Positions 7,167 through 15,430 of a stretch of 64,000 nt of DNA are shown here, piece by piece; position 1 is the stretch's first letter; each line of letters starts with the position of its first letter. Below the pieces are notes generated by a model that made no database searches, had not been told where the DNA came from, and worked only from the letters and a program-made list of their open reading frames with translations. The stretch is from Streptomyces sp. B21-083 (lineage in GTDB: Bacteria; Actinomycetota; Actinomycetes; Streptomycetales; Streptomycetaceae): positions 3,410,001-3,474,000 of the forward strand of contig NZ_JARUND010000002.1 of the NCBI RefSeq assembly GCF_036898825.1, written 5' to 3'. A program made the translations under genes and the position numbers.

Positions 7167-8915
7167 TCACGAGGCCGGCTTGTAGTCCTGGCCGAGGATC
7201 ACGGAGACGTCCGCGTTCGAGAAGACCGTGCCCTTCTTCACCGTGCTCGTGGGCAGCCCCAGCGTCTTGGCGGTCTCGACGGCGTTCTCCTTGTCGGCGG
7301 CGTCGCCGTAGGTGACCAGGGAGGTGGCGCGCGCGGTGTCGGCCGTACCGGCCTCCAGGAAGGTGAAGCCGCCGTTCAGGAGCACGACGCGGGCCTTCTC
7401 GGTGTCGCCCTTGTCGCCGGTGGCGTTCTGGACGGAGACACGGACCGCGGCGTCCTTCTCGGGGCTCTTGGCGGTGCCGCCGAGCACGGTCTTCACGACC
7501 GAGGAGCCGGCCTGGGCGCTCAGGGTGCCGTCCCCCTGGACCGGCAGCAGCGCTGTCTTGTAGTCGCCGCCCTTGGCGAGGTCGGCGAGCCTGGCGAGGA
7601 AGCTGCCGAGGTCCTTGTCGGTCAGCGAGGGGTCGAGGATCTGCGCCAGCGTCTGCACGGTGACCGTCGCCGCCTGGGCGTCGGAGGACAGTTTGCGCAG
7701 CACTCCCTGCATGACCTGCCCGAACCGCTCCAGCTGGGCGTCCTGAGTCTCGCCGCGGGCGAGGTAGGTGGCGTAGGCGACGGCCATCTTGCCGCTGAGG
7801 GTCTGGGCCTCGCCCTTCTTCACGAGGGGCGCCGTGCCCTTCTTGGCGGCCGGGTCGGGTACGTCCGCGTTGGTGTCGATGTCGATGTTGCCGACCAGCT
7901 CGACGAGGTTCTGCAGGTAGGGGGTGTCGAGCCGCCAGGTGCCCTCGATGTCGGTGCCGAGGACGGTGTCGAGCGCGTCGCGTGTCCCGGAGGAGCCGTC
8001 GTCTTCGACGGACTTGGCGAGCGTGGTCGTGGAGCCGTCGTCGTCGGTCAGAGCGAGGGAGTTGGGCAGCAGCACCGTGGTGCCCTGCTTGGTCGTGGAG
8101 TTGTCGACGAGCAGCACCGTGGAGGTGCCGCCCTTCTTGGTGTTGTGCAGGTGGACGACGACGACGTCCCGTTTCTGGGCCCCCGCGGTGGTCGCCCCGC
8201 CGGTTCCGCTGGCCGCGGACGATGCCCCCGGCAGCTTCCCCGCGTACCAGAGATAGCCGGCCCCGCCGACCGCCACCATGGCGAGGACGACGATCAGGGC
8301 GATGGCGCGACCGCGTGCGCGGCGCTTGGCCTCCTCGCGTCGCTCGCTGCGGTTCTCGGTGAAGTCCAGCCAGTCGATGACATCCTCGGAGTCACCGGTG
8401 GGCTCCTCGACGAAGGCGAACTGCTGGGTGCTGTAGTCGCGTTCACCCAGGACCTGCGAGGCCTCCTGGGCCCTCTGGGCCTGCGGGACGTCGCCTTCGA
8501 CCGGGCCGCCCTGCTGCGGAACGTAGGCGGCAGGCGCTGCCTGCGCGGTGCGGGCCGTCGGCACCGACGGCGGTGCCTGCTCGGCGACCCGGGGCTGCTG
8601 CCCGCTGTTCGCCGGCTGCCCGTAGGGGTCGTACCCGGTGGCCGGGTTTCCGGCGCCGTACGGGTCGTACGAGGTGGCGGGCTGCTGCTGTCCGGTCGCG
8701 TACGGGTCGTAGCCGTACCCCGCGTATCCCTGCTGCTGGGGGACCTGCTGCGCGTACGGGTCGTACGGCTGCGGGTTCGGCTGTGTCTGCTGCTGTTGCT
8801 GGTACTGCTGCTGGGGTGACGGCACCTGCTGGTACACAGGCCGGCCGTAGTCGTCGTAGCCGGCGAGCTCGTACTGCTGGTCGCCGTCGTACCCCGAGTC
8901 GTGTCGGTCGTTCAC
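7167..8915 (-). CDS. LytR-CpsA-Psr (LCP)-like wall protein, non-canonical active site
   Basis: 582 residues. GTG at 8915 chosen because AGAGGGG lies just upstream; a longer frame would run into nadD. Residues 1-200 are Gln/Tyr/Pro/Gly-rich and cytoplasmic, a single transmembrane helix lies near 203-225, an LCP-like domain near 240-425 and a LytR_C domain near 485-580. LCP enzymes transfer lipid-linked glycopolymers to peptidoglycan. Here the usual G-S-D-S-R loop reads VVVHLHNTKK, SIPRDT reads LLPNSL and the ALAYxR arginine is absent. By synteny this is S. coelicolor SCO2578, which I remember being described as the wall-polymer transferase PdtA; that should be checked. Confidence 0.8.
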   Translation of the reverse strand: MNDRHDSGYDGDQQYELAGYDDYGRPVYQQVPSPQQQYQQQQQTQPNPQPYDPYAQQVPQQQGYAGYGYDPYATGQQQPATSYDPYGAGNPATGYDPYGQPANSGQQPRVAEQAPPSVPTARTAQAAPAAYVPQQGGPVEGDVPQAQRAQEASQVLGERDYSTQQFAFVEEPTGDSEDVIDWLDFTENRSERREEAKRRARGRAIALIVVLAMVAVGGAGYLWYAGKLPGASSAASGTGGATTAGAQKRDVVVVHLHNTKKGGTSTVLLVDNSTTKQGTTVLLPNSLALTDDDGSTTTLAKSVEDDGSSGTRDALDTVLGTDIEGTWRLDTPYLQNLVELVGNIDIDTNADVPDPAAKKGTAPLVKKGEAQTLSGKMAVAYATYLARGETQDAQLERFGQVMQGVLRKLSSDAQAATVTVQTLAQILDPSLTDKDLGSFLARLADLAKGGDYKTALLPVQGDGTLSAQAGSSVVKTVLGGTAKSPEKDAAVRVSVQNATGDKGDTEKARVVLLNGGFTFLEAGTADTARATSLVTYGDAADKENAVETAKTLGLPTSTVKKGTVFSNADVSVILGQDYKPAS

Positions 8916-8931
8916 CGGTGCCCCTCTCGGC

Positions 8932-9636
8932 TCACTCGCCGCGGTACAGCTCGCGCTTGTCGATGTAGCGCACCACACCGTCCGGAACCAGATACCAGAC
9001 CGGGTCGCCCTTGGCGACCCTCGCACGGCAGTCTGTGGACGAGATGGCCAGGGCGGGAACCTCGACGAGCGAGACACCGCCCTCCGGGAGTCCCGGGTCG
9101 GTCAGGGTGTGGCCGGGCCGGGTGACTCCGATGAAGTGCGCGAGGGAGAACAGTTCTTCGGCGTCGCGCCAGGTGAGGATCTGGCCGAGCGCGTCGGCGC
9201 CCGTGATGAAGAACAGGTCCGTATCGGGGTTGAGCGCTCGCAGGTCGCGCAGGGTGTCCGTGGTGTACGTCGGCCCACCGCGGTCGAGGTCGATGCGGCT
9301 GACCGAGAACTGGGGGTTCTCGGCGGTCGCGATGACCGTCATCAGATAGCGGTCCTCGGCCGGCGACACGCTGCGGTCGGTCTTCTGCCACGGCTGTCCG
9401 GTCGGTACGAACACCACCTCGTCGAGGTGGAACTGCGCGGCGACCTCGCTGGCCGCCACGAGGTGCCCGTGGTGGATCGGATCGAATGTCCCGCCCATGA
9501 CACCGAGGCGGCGCTTGCCGGGGTTCGACGGACCGTTACCGAGCACGCGCCGGAGCCCCGGACGGCTCTTCGCGTCGCGCGCCGGACGGTCGACGGCGTT
9601 GTCCGCCGGACCGGTAGGCATGTCCTGCTCTCCCAT
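8932..9636 (-). CDS. nadD: Nicotinate-nucleotide adenylyltransferase
   Basis: NAD biosynthesis: adenylates nicotinate mononucleotide. The nucleotidyltransferase signature [12 protein letters not shown] lies near residue 48, with [10 protein letters not shown] near the C-terminus and [12 protein letters not shown] in the middle. Expected family length is about 200; here there is a hydrophilic N-terminal extension of some 40 residues. ATG at 9636 ([10 protein letters not shown]) is preferred; an ATG at 9621 is also possible, and 9669 has no supporting site. The LCP gene begins 16 nt after its stop, so the pair is probably co-transcribed. Confidence 0.93.
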   Translation of the reverse strand: MGEQDMPTGPADNAVDRPARDAKSRPGLRRVLGNGPSNPGKRRLGVMGGTFDPIHHGHLVAASEVAAQFHLDEVVFVPTGQPWQKTDRSVSPAEDRYLMTVIATAENPQFSVSRIDLDRGGPTYTTDTLRDLRALNPDTDLFFITGADALGQILTWRDAEELFSLAHFIGVTRPGHTLTDPGLPEGGVSLVEVPALAISSTDCRARVAKGDPVWYLVPDGVVRYIDKRELYRGE

Positions 9637-9702
9637 GCGGCAGACCCTACCGGCCCGGCCGGAGGGCACCGGCCGCGGCGTCCGAACCCTCCCGGACCCG
9701 AC

Positions 9703-9867
9703 TCAGCGGTCGCGGTTGAACCGGGTGGTGATCCACAGCAGGAGCAGCAGGACGAAGAGGGCGCCGCCACCTGTGAGGTAGGGGCTGAGACTCTCGTGGT
9801 TGCCGCCGTGCTCCTCGCCCTCGGCTGCGAGGGTGACCAACTGGGCTGCGGTGCTGTGGAAGCTCAT
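9703..9867 (-). CDS. Small single-pass membrane protein (54 aa)
   Basis: 54 residues: a polar N-terminus (QLVTLAAEGEEHGGNHES), then a hydrophobic helix rich in Leu (GALFVLLLLLWITT) and the basic end RFNRDR, predicting an N-out/C-in single span. It lies directly upstream of nadD on the same strand, with only 66 nt between. Ribosome binding site is weak. No function is known to me. Confidence 0.7.
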   Translation of the reverse strand: MSFHSTAAQLVTLAAEGEEHGGNHESLSPYLTGGGALFVLLLLLWITTRFNRDR

Positions 9868-9998
9868 CTTCGGCAGGACCTATCCGGTGAGGGCGGGATA
9901 AAGACGTCGGCCCATCGTAAGCGTGCCCTGCGACGAGGATCACGCCGACTCCGCCGTCAGCTCCGGGGAGGGACCGGCGGGGGAACTTCCGGCCCGTC

Positions 9999-10160
9999 TC
10001 AGTCGTCCTTCTGCCTGTACCCCCGCAGCAGGAACCACGCGGTCAGGATGCAGCCGAAGAACATCACGATCAGCACGACCCGGAGCAGATCGCCGGATCC
10101 CTGCTTCTCGGCGGCGCTCGCGGCCTCGGTGATCCAGTCGGTTACGGGGGTGTGGTCCAT
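9999..10160 (-). CDS. Small single-pass membrane protein (53 aa)
   Basis: 53 residues from the ATG at 10160, where AAGGAG stands 7 nt upstream; longer starts have no such site. The N-terminal 25 residues are polar, followed by a hydrophobic segment (VVLIVMFFGCILTAWFLL) and a basic RGYRQKDD tail. It is divergent from the M48 protease gene, sharing a 101-nt intergenic promoter region. Function unknown. Confidence 0.75.
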   Translation of the reverse strand: MDHTPVTDWITEAASAAEKQGSGDLLRVVLIVMFFGCILTAWFLLRGYRQKDD

Positions 10161-10261
10161 CGGATCGCTCCTTAGGGTGTGCTGCCCCGCCACGGTATCT
10201 CCGCCTAGGCTGGACTCCACTTCGGGGGGCACATAGGGCAATCAGACGCGTGGGGGAACAC

Positions 10262-11356
10262 ATGTCCGACGACAGCCGTGACAGCAACGGGCAGGGGCCC
10301 GAGGGCCACGAGAACGTGCCCAGCAGACAGCGCACCCGTTTCCCGGGGATCTCCTCACGGGCGTACGAGCACCCGGCCGACCGCTCCGCCCTGGTCGCCC
10401 TGCGCAAGCTCAGCGGGTTCGACACCGTCTTCAAGGCGCTCAGCGGGCTGCTTCCCGAGCGCAGTCTGCGGCTGCTGTTCCTGTCCGACTCCGTGCGCGT
10501 CTCGGACCAGCAGTTCGCCCACCTCCACGCCATGCTGCGCGACGCCTGCCACATCCTGGACCTGGAGAAGGTCCCGCCGATGTACGTCAACCAGGACCCG
10601 CAGCCCAACGCCATGTGCATCGGTCTGGACGAGCCGATCATCGTCGTCACCACGGGCCTCGTCGAGCTGCTCGACGAGGAGGAGATGCGGGCCGTCGTCG
10701 GGCACGAGGTCGGACACGCCCTCTCCGGGCACTCCGTCTACCGGACGATCCTGCTGTTCCTGACCAACCTGGCCCTTCGTGTCGCCTGGATCCCGCTCGG
10801 CAACATCGCGATCATGGCGATCGTCACCGCCCTGCGCGAGTGGTTCCGCAAGTCGGAGCTGTCCGCCGACCGCGCGGGACTGCTCGTCGGCCAGGACCTC
10901 AAGGCCTCGATGCGCGGCCTGATGAAGATCGCCGGCGGCAACCACCTGCACGAGATGAACGTGGACGCGTTCCTCGCCCAGGCGGAGGAGTACGAGGCGG
11001 GGGGCGATCTGCGTGACTCCGTGCTGAAGATCCTCAACGTCCTGCCCCGCACCCACCCCTTCACCACCGTGCGCGCCGCCGAGCTGAAGAAGTGGGCCGA
11101 GTCCCGGGACTACCAGCGGGTCATGGACGGCCACTACCCGCGCCGCACCGAGGACAAGGACACCTCGGTGTCCGGCTCCTTCCGCGAGTCGGCGGCGAGT
11201 TACGCGAGCAATGTCAAGAACTCCAAGGACCCGCTGATGAAGCTGGTCTCCGACATCGCCGGCGGGGCGGGCGACCTCGGCGGCAGGGTGCGAAGAGGCT
11301 TCGGCAGCTCCACCGGTTCAACACCTCCGCGAGACGACTCGTCTCCGGGCGACTAA
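10262..11356 (+). CDS. M48 family zinc metallopeptidase (HtpX-like)
   Basis: 364 residues. The zinc motif HEVGHALSGH starts at H148 (two histidines and catalytic glutamate), and the third ligand is in SELSADRAG some 60 residues later. A hydrophobic stretch between them (TILLFLTNLALRVAWIPLG) suggests membrane association, as in HtpX/Ste24 relatives, which cut misfolded membrane proteins. The first 40 residues and the last 60 are hydrophilic. ATG at 10262 is chosen over GTG at 10250 because GGGGG lies 5 nt before it. A dispersed repeat begins just after the stop. Confidence 0.88.
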   Translation: MSDDSRDSNGQGPEGHENVPSRQRTRFPGISSRAYEHPADRSALVALRKLSGFDTVFKALSGLLPERSLRLLFLSDSVRVSDQQFAHLHAMLRDACHILDLEKVPPMYVNQDPQPNAMCIGLDEPIIVVTTGLVELLDEEEMRAVVGHEVGHALSGHSVYRTILLFLTNLALRVAWIPLGNIAIMAIVTALREWFRKSELSADRAGLLVGQDLKASMRGLMKIAGGNHLHEMNVDAFLAQAEEYEAGGDLRDSVLKILNVLPRTHPFTTVRAAELKKWAESRDYQRVMDGHYPRRTEDKDTSVSGSFRESAASYASNVKNSKDPLMKLVSDIAGGAGDLGGRVRRGFGSSTGSTPPRDDSSPGD

Positions 11357-11412
11357 GCCCACCTAGGGGCGCGGGGAACTGCGCGACAAGCCCCACCGGG
11401 CCCGCACCCGGC
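11357..11412 (+). repeat. Dispersed intergenic repeat, family B, copy 1
   Basis: Starts right after the protease stop with AGGGGCGCGGGGAACTGCGC, continues CGACAAGCCCC and ends GGCCCGCACCCG. Nearly the same sequence occurs on the opposite strand at 53590-53640, and related copies at 37467-37525 and 46570-46669. Confidence 0.75.
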
Positions 11413-11444
11413 GAACCACCCCAGACACCCTCGCGCCTCCGGCC

Positions 11445-12515
11445 TCACACCGTCGGCTGCACCCCCGCCGCCAGCGAGCCGCACAGCGCCGCCGTGCCGC
11501 CCGTGGCATACGGATCCGTCCCGGCCGGTCCACCCGCCTTGGCGGTCTGGCCGGCCAGCATCGGCCTCAGGTAACCGACGGAGTCCTCCGCGCAGGACAG
11601 CGGTCCGGCCTGGACGTAGGAGACGACCAGCCGGACCTGGTGCATGCGCAGGTCGGCGCGGTCGAAGCTGAAGTGCAGCTCGCGCCGGACGGTGAACAGG
11701 GACGCCTGCGCCTGTTCGCCGGCGCCGGTGGGCCGCAGCGCGTACACGAAGGTGTGGTCCGCCACGACCTCCAGGGTCGCCGAGTCGGTCTCCGTGGCCC
11801 GCAGGGTGCCCCGTACGCGAATCCTGTCGTCGGCCAGCTGTGCGCGGGAGGGGTCGAAGCGGACCAGCCATCCGGTGGGCGCGTGCCTGCCGTCGGCGGT
11901 CGGTTGGTCGAAACTCTGGTCGAACTGGTCGAGTTGGTCGGGATCGAGCATCACCCGCACGGCTCGGACCTCGCCGCCGGTGAGCACCTCCGGATAGAGC
12001 GAGGACTCGACCAGGTAGTCCTTGGCGGCGGTGAGGGCGGTGACGACCTGGCTGTCCGAGAAGTGCTCGGTGCGTCGCGTGGCGGGCAGGGCGATGCCCT
12101 CGGCGCCTATGCCGAACTGTGCCGCCGGACTATGTGCGAACAGTTGTTCGGGGTCGGTGGTGCCGGGCACGGCGCCCTGTGGCGCGAGGGGGATGACGGT
12201 CATCCGCAGCGGCTCCGAGGCCGGCTCGGCGACCGGGCTCTGGTAAGGGTTCCGTACACCCATGTAGATCGCGGTACCGAAGGCGACGGCGATCAGCAGC
12301 ACGAGGATCAGCGCTTGCCGGGACAGCCCCCGGTGCAGGGGCTGGCGACGGCGTACGGCCGGTGCGTGGTCGTCCAGGCGCTCCTGCGCGGAGAACTCCT
12401 GAAGCCGGGCAGCGCGGACGAACGACTCGTCGAAGACGACGGATCGGTACTCGTCCTCGCCGCCACCAGGGGCAGCCTCGGGTGTCCCCTCAGGTGGGTC
12501 TCCTGGTCCGCCCAT
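11445..12515 (-). CDS. Single-pass membrane protein, SVVFDE-type paralogue A (large exported domain)
   Basis: 356 residues from the ATG at 12515. Residues 20-45 hold the motif YRSVVFDESFVRAARL, a transmembrane helix lies near 68-88 (ALILVLLIAVAFGTAIYMG), and the remaining 265 residues are predicted outside. The next gene upstream has the same N-terminal motif and the same sequence before its start, so the two are tandem paralogues, but that one lacks the large domain. I remember the orthologues in S. coelicolor (SCO2582-SCO2584 region) being linked to the spore-wall synthesis complex; treat that as unverified. Confidence 0.72.
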   Translation of the reverse strand: MGGPGDPPEGTPEAAPGGGEDEYRSVVFDESFVRAARLQEFSAQERLDDHAPAVRRRQPLHRGLSRQALILVLLIAVAFGTAIYMGVRNPYQSPVAEPASEPLRMTVIPLAPQGAVPGTTDPEQLFAHSPAAQFGIGAEGIALPATRRTEHFSDSQVVTALTAAKDYLVESSLYPEVLTGGEVRAVRVMLDPDQLDQFDQSFDQPTADGRHAPTGWLVRFDPSRAQLADDRIRVRGTLRATETDSATLEVVADHTFVYALRPTGAGEQAQASLFTVRRELHFSFDRADLRMHQVRLVVSYVQAGPLSCAEDSVGYLRPMLAGQTAKAGGPAGTDPYATGGTAALCGSLAAGVQPTV

Positions 12516-12615
12516 ACCTTCAGAGTAGGTCTCCGGAAGCCTCGGTAAACGCCCCGCTGCACGACAGTTCTGACAGGTTCCCACCAGGAAGGGACAGTGC
12601 GCGGGCGCATTCGGG

Positions 12616-13206
12616 TCAGGGAGTGCGGGGGAACGCGGACACGGCCGGCCGGGAGTAGTCGGCCGAAGCGGACGGCGCCGTTTTGCCGCCCTGCTCAAGA
12701 TTGGTCGAGGCGGGCGGCGGCACCTGCTCCTGGCGCCCGGAGGACGACCCCCGGTAGACCGCCGTGAAGGCCAGCGCGACCATGCCGATCCCCATCACGA
12801 GAGCGAGCATCCAGGCGACGGGGCGGTGCCAGCGGGAGACCTGTTTGCCGTGTGCGCCCGGAGCGCCGTAGCGGCCCTCCAGGATGTCGGCGTCGTCCAG
12901 GTCGTCGAGATCCCGGCCGTGGCCGTAATAGGCGGGGTCGTCGGACCCGAAGCCGTCGTCGTGGCGCTCGTCTCTGAGGCCTCTGGCGTGCGCCCGGCGC
13001 GCCTCGGCCTCGGAGGCCTCCGCTCTCGCCTGCGCTGCGGCAAGGAGGCGTTCGACGGCGGTCGGCTCGTGCACCACGGCCGCCTGTACGAAGGCCTCGT
13101 CGAAGACCACGGAGGCGAACTCTTCGTCCGGCACCCCGCGGTCGTGGTCGTCGTCGGGCTCCCAGCCGTCAGGGAAGAACGGCGTGCCCCCCACGTCCTC
13201 CGGCAC
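12616..13206 (-). CDS. Single-pass membrane protein, SVVFDE-type paralogue B
   Basis: 196 residues. GTG at 13206 is chosen because the upstream CTACTCTG-GATCC-GTG aligns with CTACTCTG-AAGGT-ATG of paralogue A; a longer TTG start at 13233 has no ribosome site. The N-terminal cytoplasmic part carries FASVVFDEAFVQAAVV near residues 30-45, followed by an Ala/Glu/Arg-rich helix, an Asp-rich stretch and a transmembrane helix near 132-152 (VAWMLALVMGIGMVALAF). Only about 45 residues lie outside. 101 nt separate it from paralogue A on the same strand. Confidence 0.72.
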   Translation of the reverse strand: MPEDVGGTPFFPDGWEPDDDHDRGVPDEEFASVVFDEAFVQAAVVHEPTAVERLLAAAQARAEASEAEARRAHARGLRDERHDDGFGSDDPAYYGHGRDLDDLDDADILEGRYGAPGAHGKQVSRWHRPVAWMLALVMGIGMVALAFTAVYRGSSSGRQEQVPPPASTNLEQGGKTAPSASADYSRPAVSAFPRTP

Positions 13207-13346
13207 GGATCCAGAGTAGACCGGGGGGGTCAATTTGGGCAGACGGTAGGGAAATTCAGCTACTGGATGAGATGCGTTTCATGCGTCGCCGGCCGCCGTC
13301 GCACGCGCCGACCCGCCGGGGCACAGCGCCGGGTGTACGCCCCCCC

Positions 13347-13369
13347 GTCCGCCGGGCGCCCCGGCGGAC
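13347..13369 (-). terminator. Terminator after proA
   Basis: GTCCGCCGGG / CCCGGCGGAC, a perfect 10-bp stem with a 3-nt loop, 20 nt beyond the proA stop. Confidence 0.7.
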
Positions 13370-13388
13370 GGACCCGCGATCACGCCCC

Positions 13389-14675
13389 TCAGCGGCGGAT
13401 ATGCCCGTCGCCGGTGACGATGTACTTGGTGCTGGTCAGCTCCGGCAGCCCCATCGGCCCGCGCGCGTGCAGCTTCTGCGTCGAGATACCGATCTCCGCG
13501 CCGAAACCGAACTGACCGCCGTCGGTGAAGCGCGTCGAGGCGTTGACGGCGACCGTCGTCGAGTCGACCAGCTGGGTGAAGCGGCGGGCGGCCTGCTGCG
13601 AGGTCGTCACGATCGCCTCCGTGTGCCCGGAGGTCCACAGCCGGATGTGGTCGACGGCCCGCTCCAGCGAGTCGACGACGGCGGCGGCGATGTCGTACGA
13701 CAGGTACTCGGTCTCCCAGTCCTCCAGCGTCGCCTCGACCACCGTGGCCTTCGAGTCCTTCGCGTACGCCAGCACACGCTCGTCGGCGTGCACGGTGACC
13801 CCGGCCTCCGCCAGCGCGTCCAGGGCGCGCGGCAGGAACTCGGGGGCGATGTCCTGGTGGACGAGGAGGGTCTCGGCGGAGTTGCAGACGCTCGGGCGCG
13901 AGGCCTTGGAGTTGATCAGGATCTCGATCGCCATGTCGATGTCGGCCTGTGCGTCCACGTACACATGGCAGTTGCCCGTGCCGGTCTCGATGACGGGAAC
14001 CGTCGACTCCTGGACGACGGTCCGGATCAGGGAGGCGCCGCCGCGCGGGATCAGTACGTCGACCAGGCCGCGGGCGCGCATCAGTTCCCGTACGGACTCG
14101 CGGTTCTCGCCGGGGACGAGCTGCACGGCGTCGGCGGGCAGGCCGGCGCCGCCGACGGCGTCGCGCAGCACCCGTACCAGGGCGGCGTTCGACTCGTGCG
14201 CCGAGGACGAGCCACGCAGCAGCACCGCGTTGCCGGACTTCAGGCAGAGGGCGGCGGCGTCGACCGTCACGTTCGGGCGGGCCTCGTAGATGATGCCGAC
14301 GACACCCAGCGGGACGCGGACCTGGCGCAGGTCGATGCCGTTGGGGAGGGTGGACCCGCGGACGACCTCGCCGACCGGGTCGGGCAGCGCCACCACGTCC
14401 CGGACGTCGGAGGCGATGGCGCGCACCCGCTCCGGGGTGAGGGTCAGCCGGTCGATGACCGTCTCGCTGGTGCCGGCCTCCCGCGCGCGGGCGATGTCCT
14501 TGGCGTTGGCCTCGACGATTTCGCTCGTACGGACCTCCAGCGCGTCCGCGACGGCGAGGAGCGCGTCGTCCTTCTCGGCCCGCGGAAGGGGGGCGAGGTC
14601 GGCGGCGGCGGCCTTGGCACGGTAGGCGGCCTGTGTGACCGGGGACATCGAGTCGTACGGCGAAAGCGTGGGCAT
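13389..14675 (-). CDS. proA: Glutamate-5-semialdehyde dehydrogenase (gamma-glutamyl phosphate reductase)
   Basis: Second step of proline synthesis: NADPH reduction of glutamyl-5-phosphate. 428 residues. Family marks are [31 protein letters not shown] and the catalytic cysteine in [14 protein letters not shown] near residue 270, with [17 protein letters not shown] close to the C-terminus. ATG at 14675 ([15 protein letters not shown]) is chosen because this N-terminus is typical of streptomycete ProA; no strong ribosome site is visible. proB lies upstream on the same strand with one unknown gene between. Confidence 0.96.
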   Translation of the reverse strand: MPTLSPYDSMSPVTQAAYRAKAAAADLAPLPRAEKDDALLAVADALEVRTSEIVEANAKDIARAREAGTSETVIDRLTLTPERVRAIASDVRDVVALPDPVGEVVRGSTLPNGIDLRQVRVPLGVVGIIYEARPNVTVDAAALCLKSGNAVLLRGSSSAHESNAALVRVLRDAVGGAGLPADAVQLVPGENRESVRELMRARGLVDVLIPRGGASLIRTVVQESTVPVIETGTGNCHVYVDAQADIDMAIEILINSKASRPSVCNSAETLLVHQDIAPEFLPRALDALAEAGVTVHADERVLAYAKDSKATVVEATLEDWETEYLSYDIAAAVVDSLERAVDHIRLWTSGHTEAIVTTSQQAARRFTQLVDSTTVAVNASTRFTDGGQFGFGAEIGISTQKLHARGPMGLPELTSTKYIVTGDGHIRR

Positions 14676-14779
14676 GAGGGAAAGCGTAGTGCGCCGGACG
14701 GAACCGTCCACCGGCTATCCCAAACCCCGAGACAAGCCCCGGAGAGCCCGCAAATCCGCCGGACGGGCCTGGAAACCAG

Positions 14780-15253
14780 CTAGAAGGGGTGGACGCCCAC
14801 CGGGGTCGCCGGCAGCGGGCCGAAGCCCTCGGCGATGCGGTAGTGGTAGGTCTCGCGGTCGATGACCTCCAGACCGACGATCTCCCAGGGCGGCAGCTTC
14901 GCGGTCTGGCGGTGCTCGCCCCACAGACGCAGGGCGACGGCCGCGGCGTCGTGCAGATCGCGGGCCTCCTCCCAGTAGCGGATCTCCGCGTGGTCGTTGG
15001 CGTATCTGCTGGTCAGCAGGAAGGGGTGGTCGTGAGCGAGCTGTTCCAGACCGCGCCGGACCTCCTTCAGCGGGGCCTCGGCGCCGGAGACGCTGAGCGT
15101 GACATGCCACAGGCGCGGCAGGTCCTTCGGCTCCTCGAACGCCTCCTCGAAGCGGGCGCCCGCCGCGACGCTGGTCAGGGCGCGCTCCTCGCCCACCTTG
15201 CGGGAGGCGGTTCCACCGCGGGACGTCGCCGCCCCAGGGCGCACTCGTCTCAC
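14780..15253 (-). CDS. Conserved protein of unknown function between proB and proA (157 aa)
   Basis: 157 residues from a GTG at 15253, fixed by AAGGAGG with a 5-nt spacer; longer frames up to 15331 lack any site. A basic N-terminus is followed by a compact alpha/beta-looking domain: LWHVTLSVSGAEAPL, then HPFLLTSRYANDHAEIRYWEEA and the end YHYRIAEGFGPLP. No signal peptide, membrane helix or catalytic motif stands out. It is co-oriented with proB and proA and 104 nt from proA, so may be in their operon, but nothing in it suggests a proline enzyme. Confidence 0.75.
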   Translation of the reverse strand: MRRVRPGAATSRGGTASRKVGEERALTSVAAGARFEEAFEEPKDLPRLWHVTLSVSGAEAPLKEVRRGLEQLAHDHPFLLTSRYANDHAEIRYWEEARDLHDAAAVALRLWGEHRQTAKLPPWEIVGLEVIDRETYHYRIAEGFGPLPATPVGVHPF

Positions 15254-15430
15254 GGCGGCCTCCTTCACCCGATGGTCGTGCGGAATCTCCCTGAAACAGA
15301 GAGAAGCAGGTGCGCACGCTTCATGGGGCACTTTTGCGGAACGTCCACCTCACGGCGGGCGGAATTACGGGGCGTTCCCCCTGTTTTCGGCCTTTGCGGG
15401 ACTGAAGTCAAAAGGGAAGGCTGATGTGAC

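Noticed and set aside
8560..8860. Repetitive DNA that might be a CRISPR or minisatellite
   Set aside because: It is the in-frame coding of a Gln/Tyr/Pro/Gly-rich protein segment; units are irregular and there are no spacers.
8916..9077. Extended start of the LCP-like gene
   Set aside because: The extra residues are an off-frame reading of the nadD 3' end; GTG 8915 is supported by AGAGGGG.
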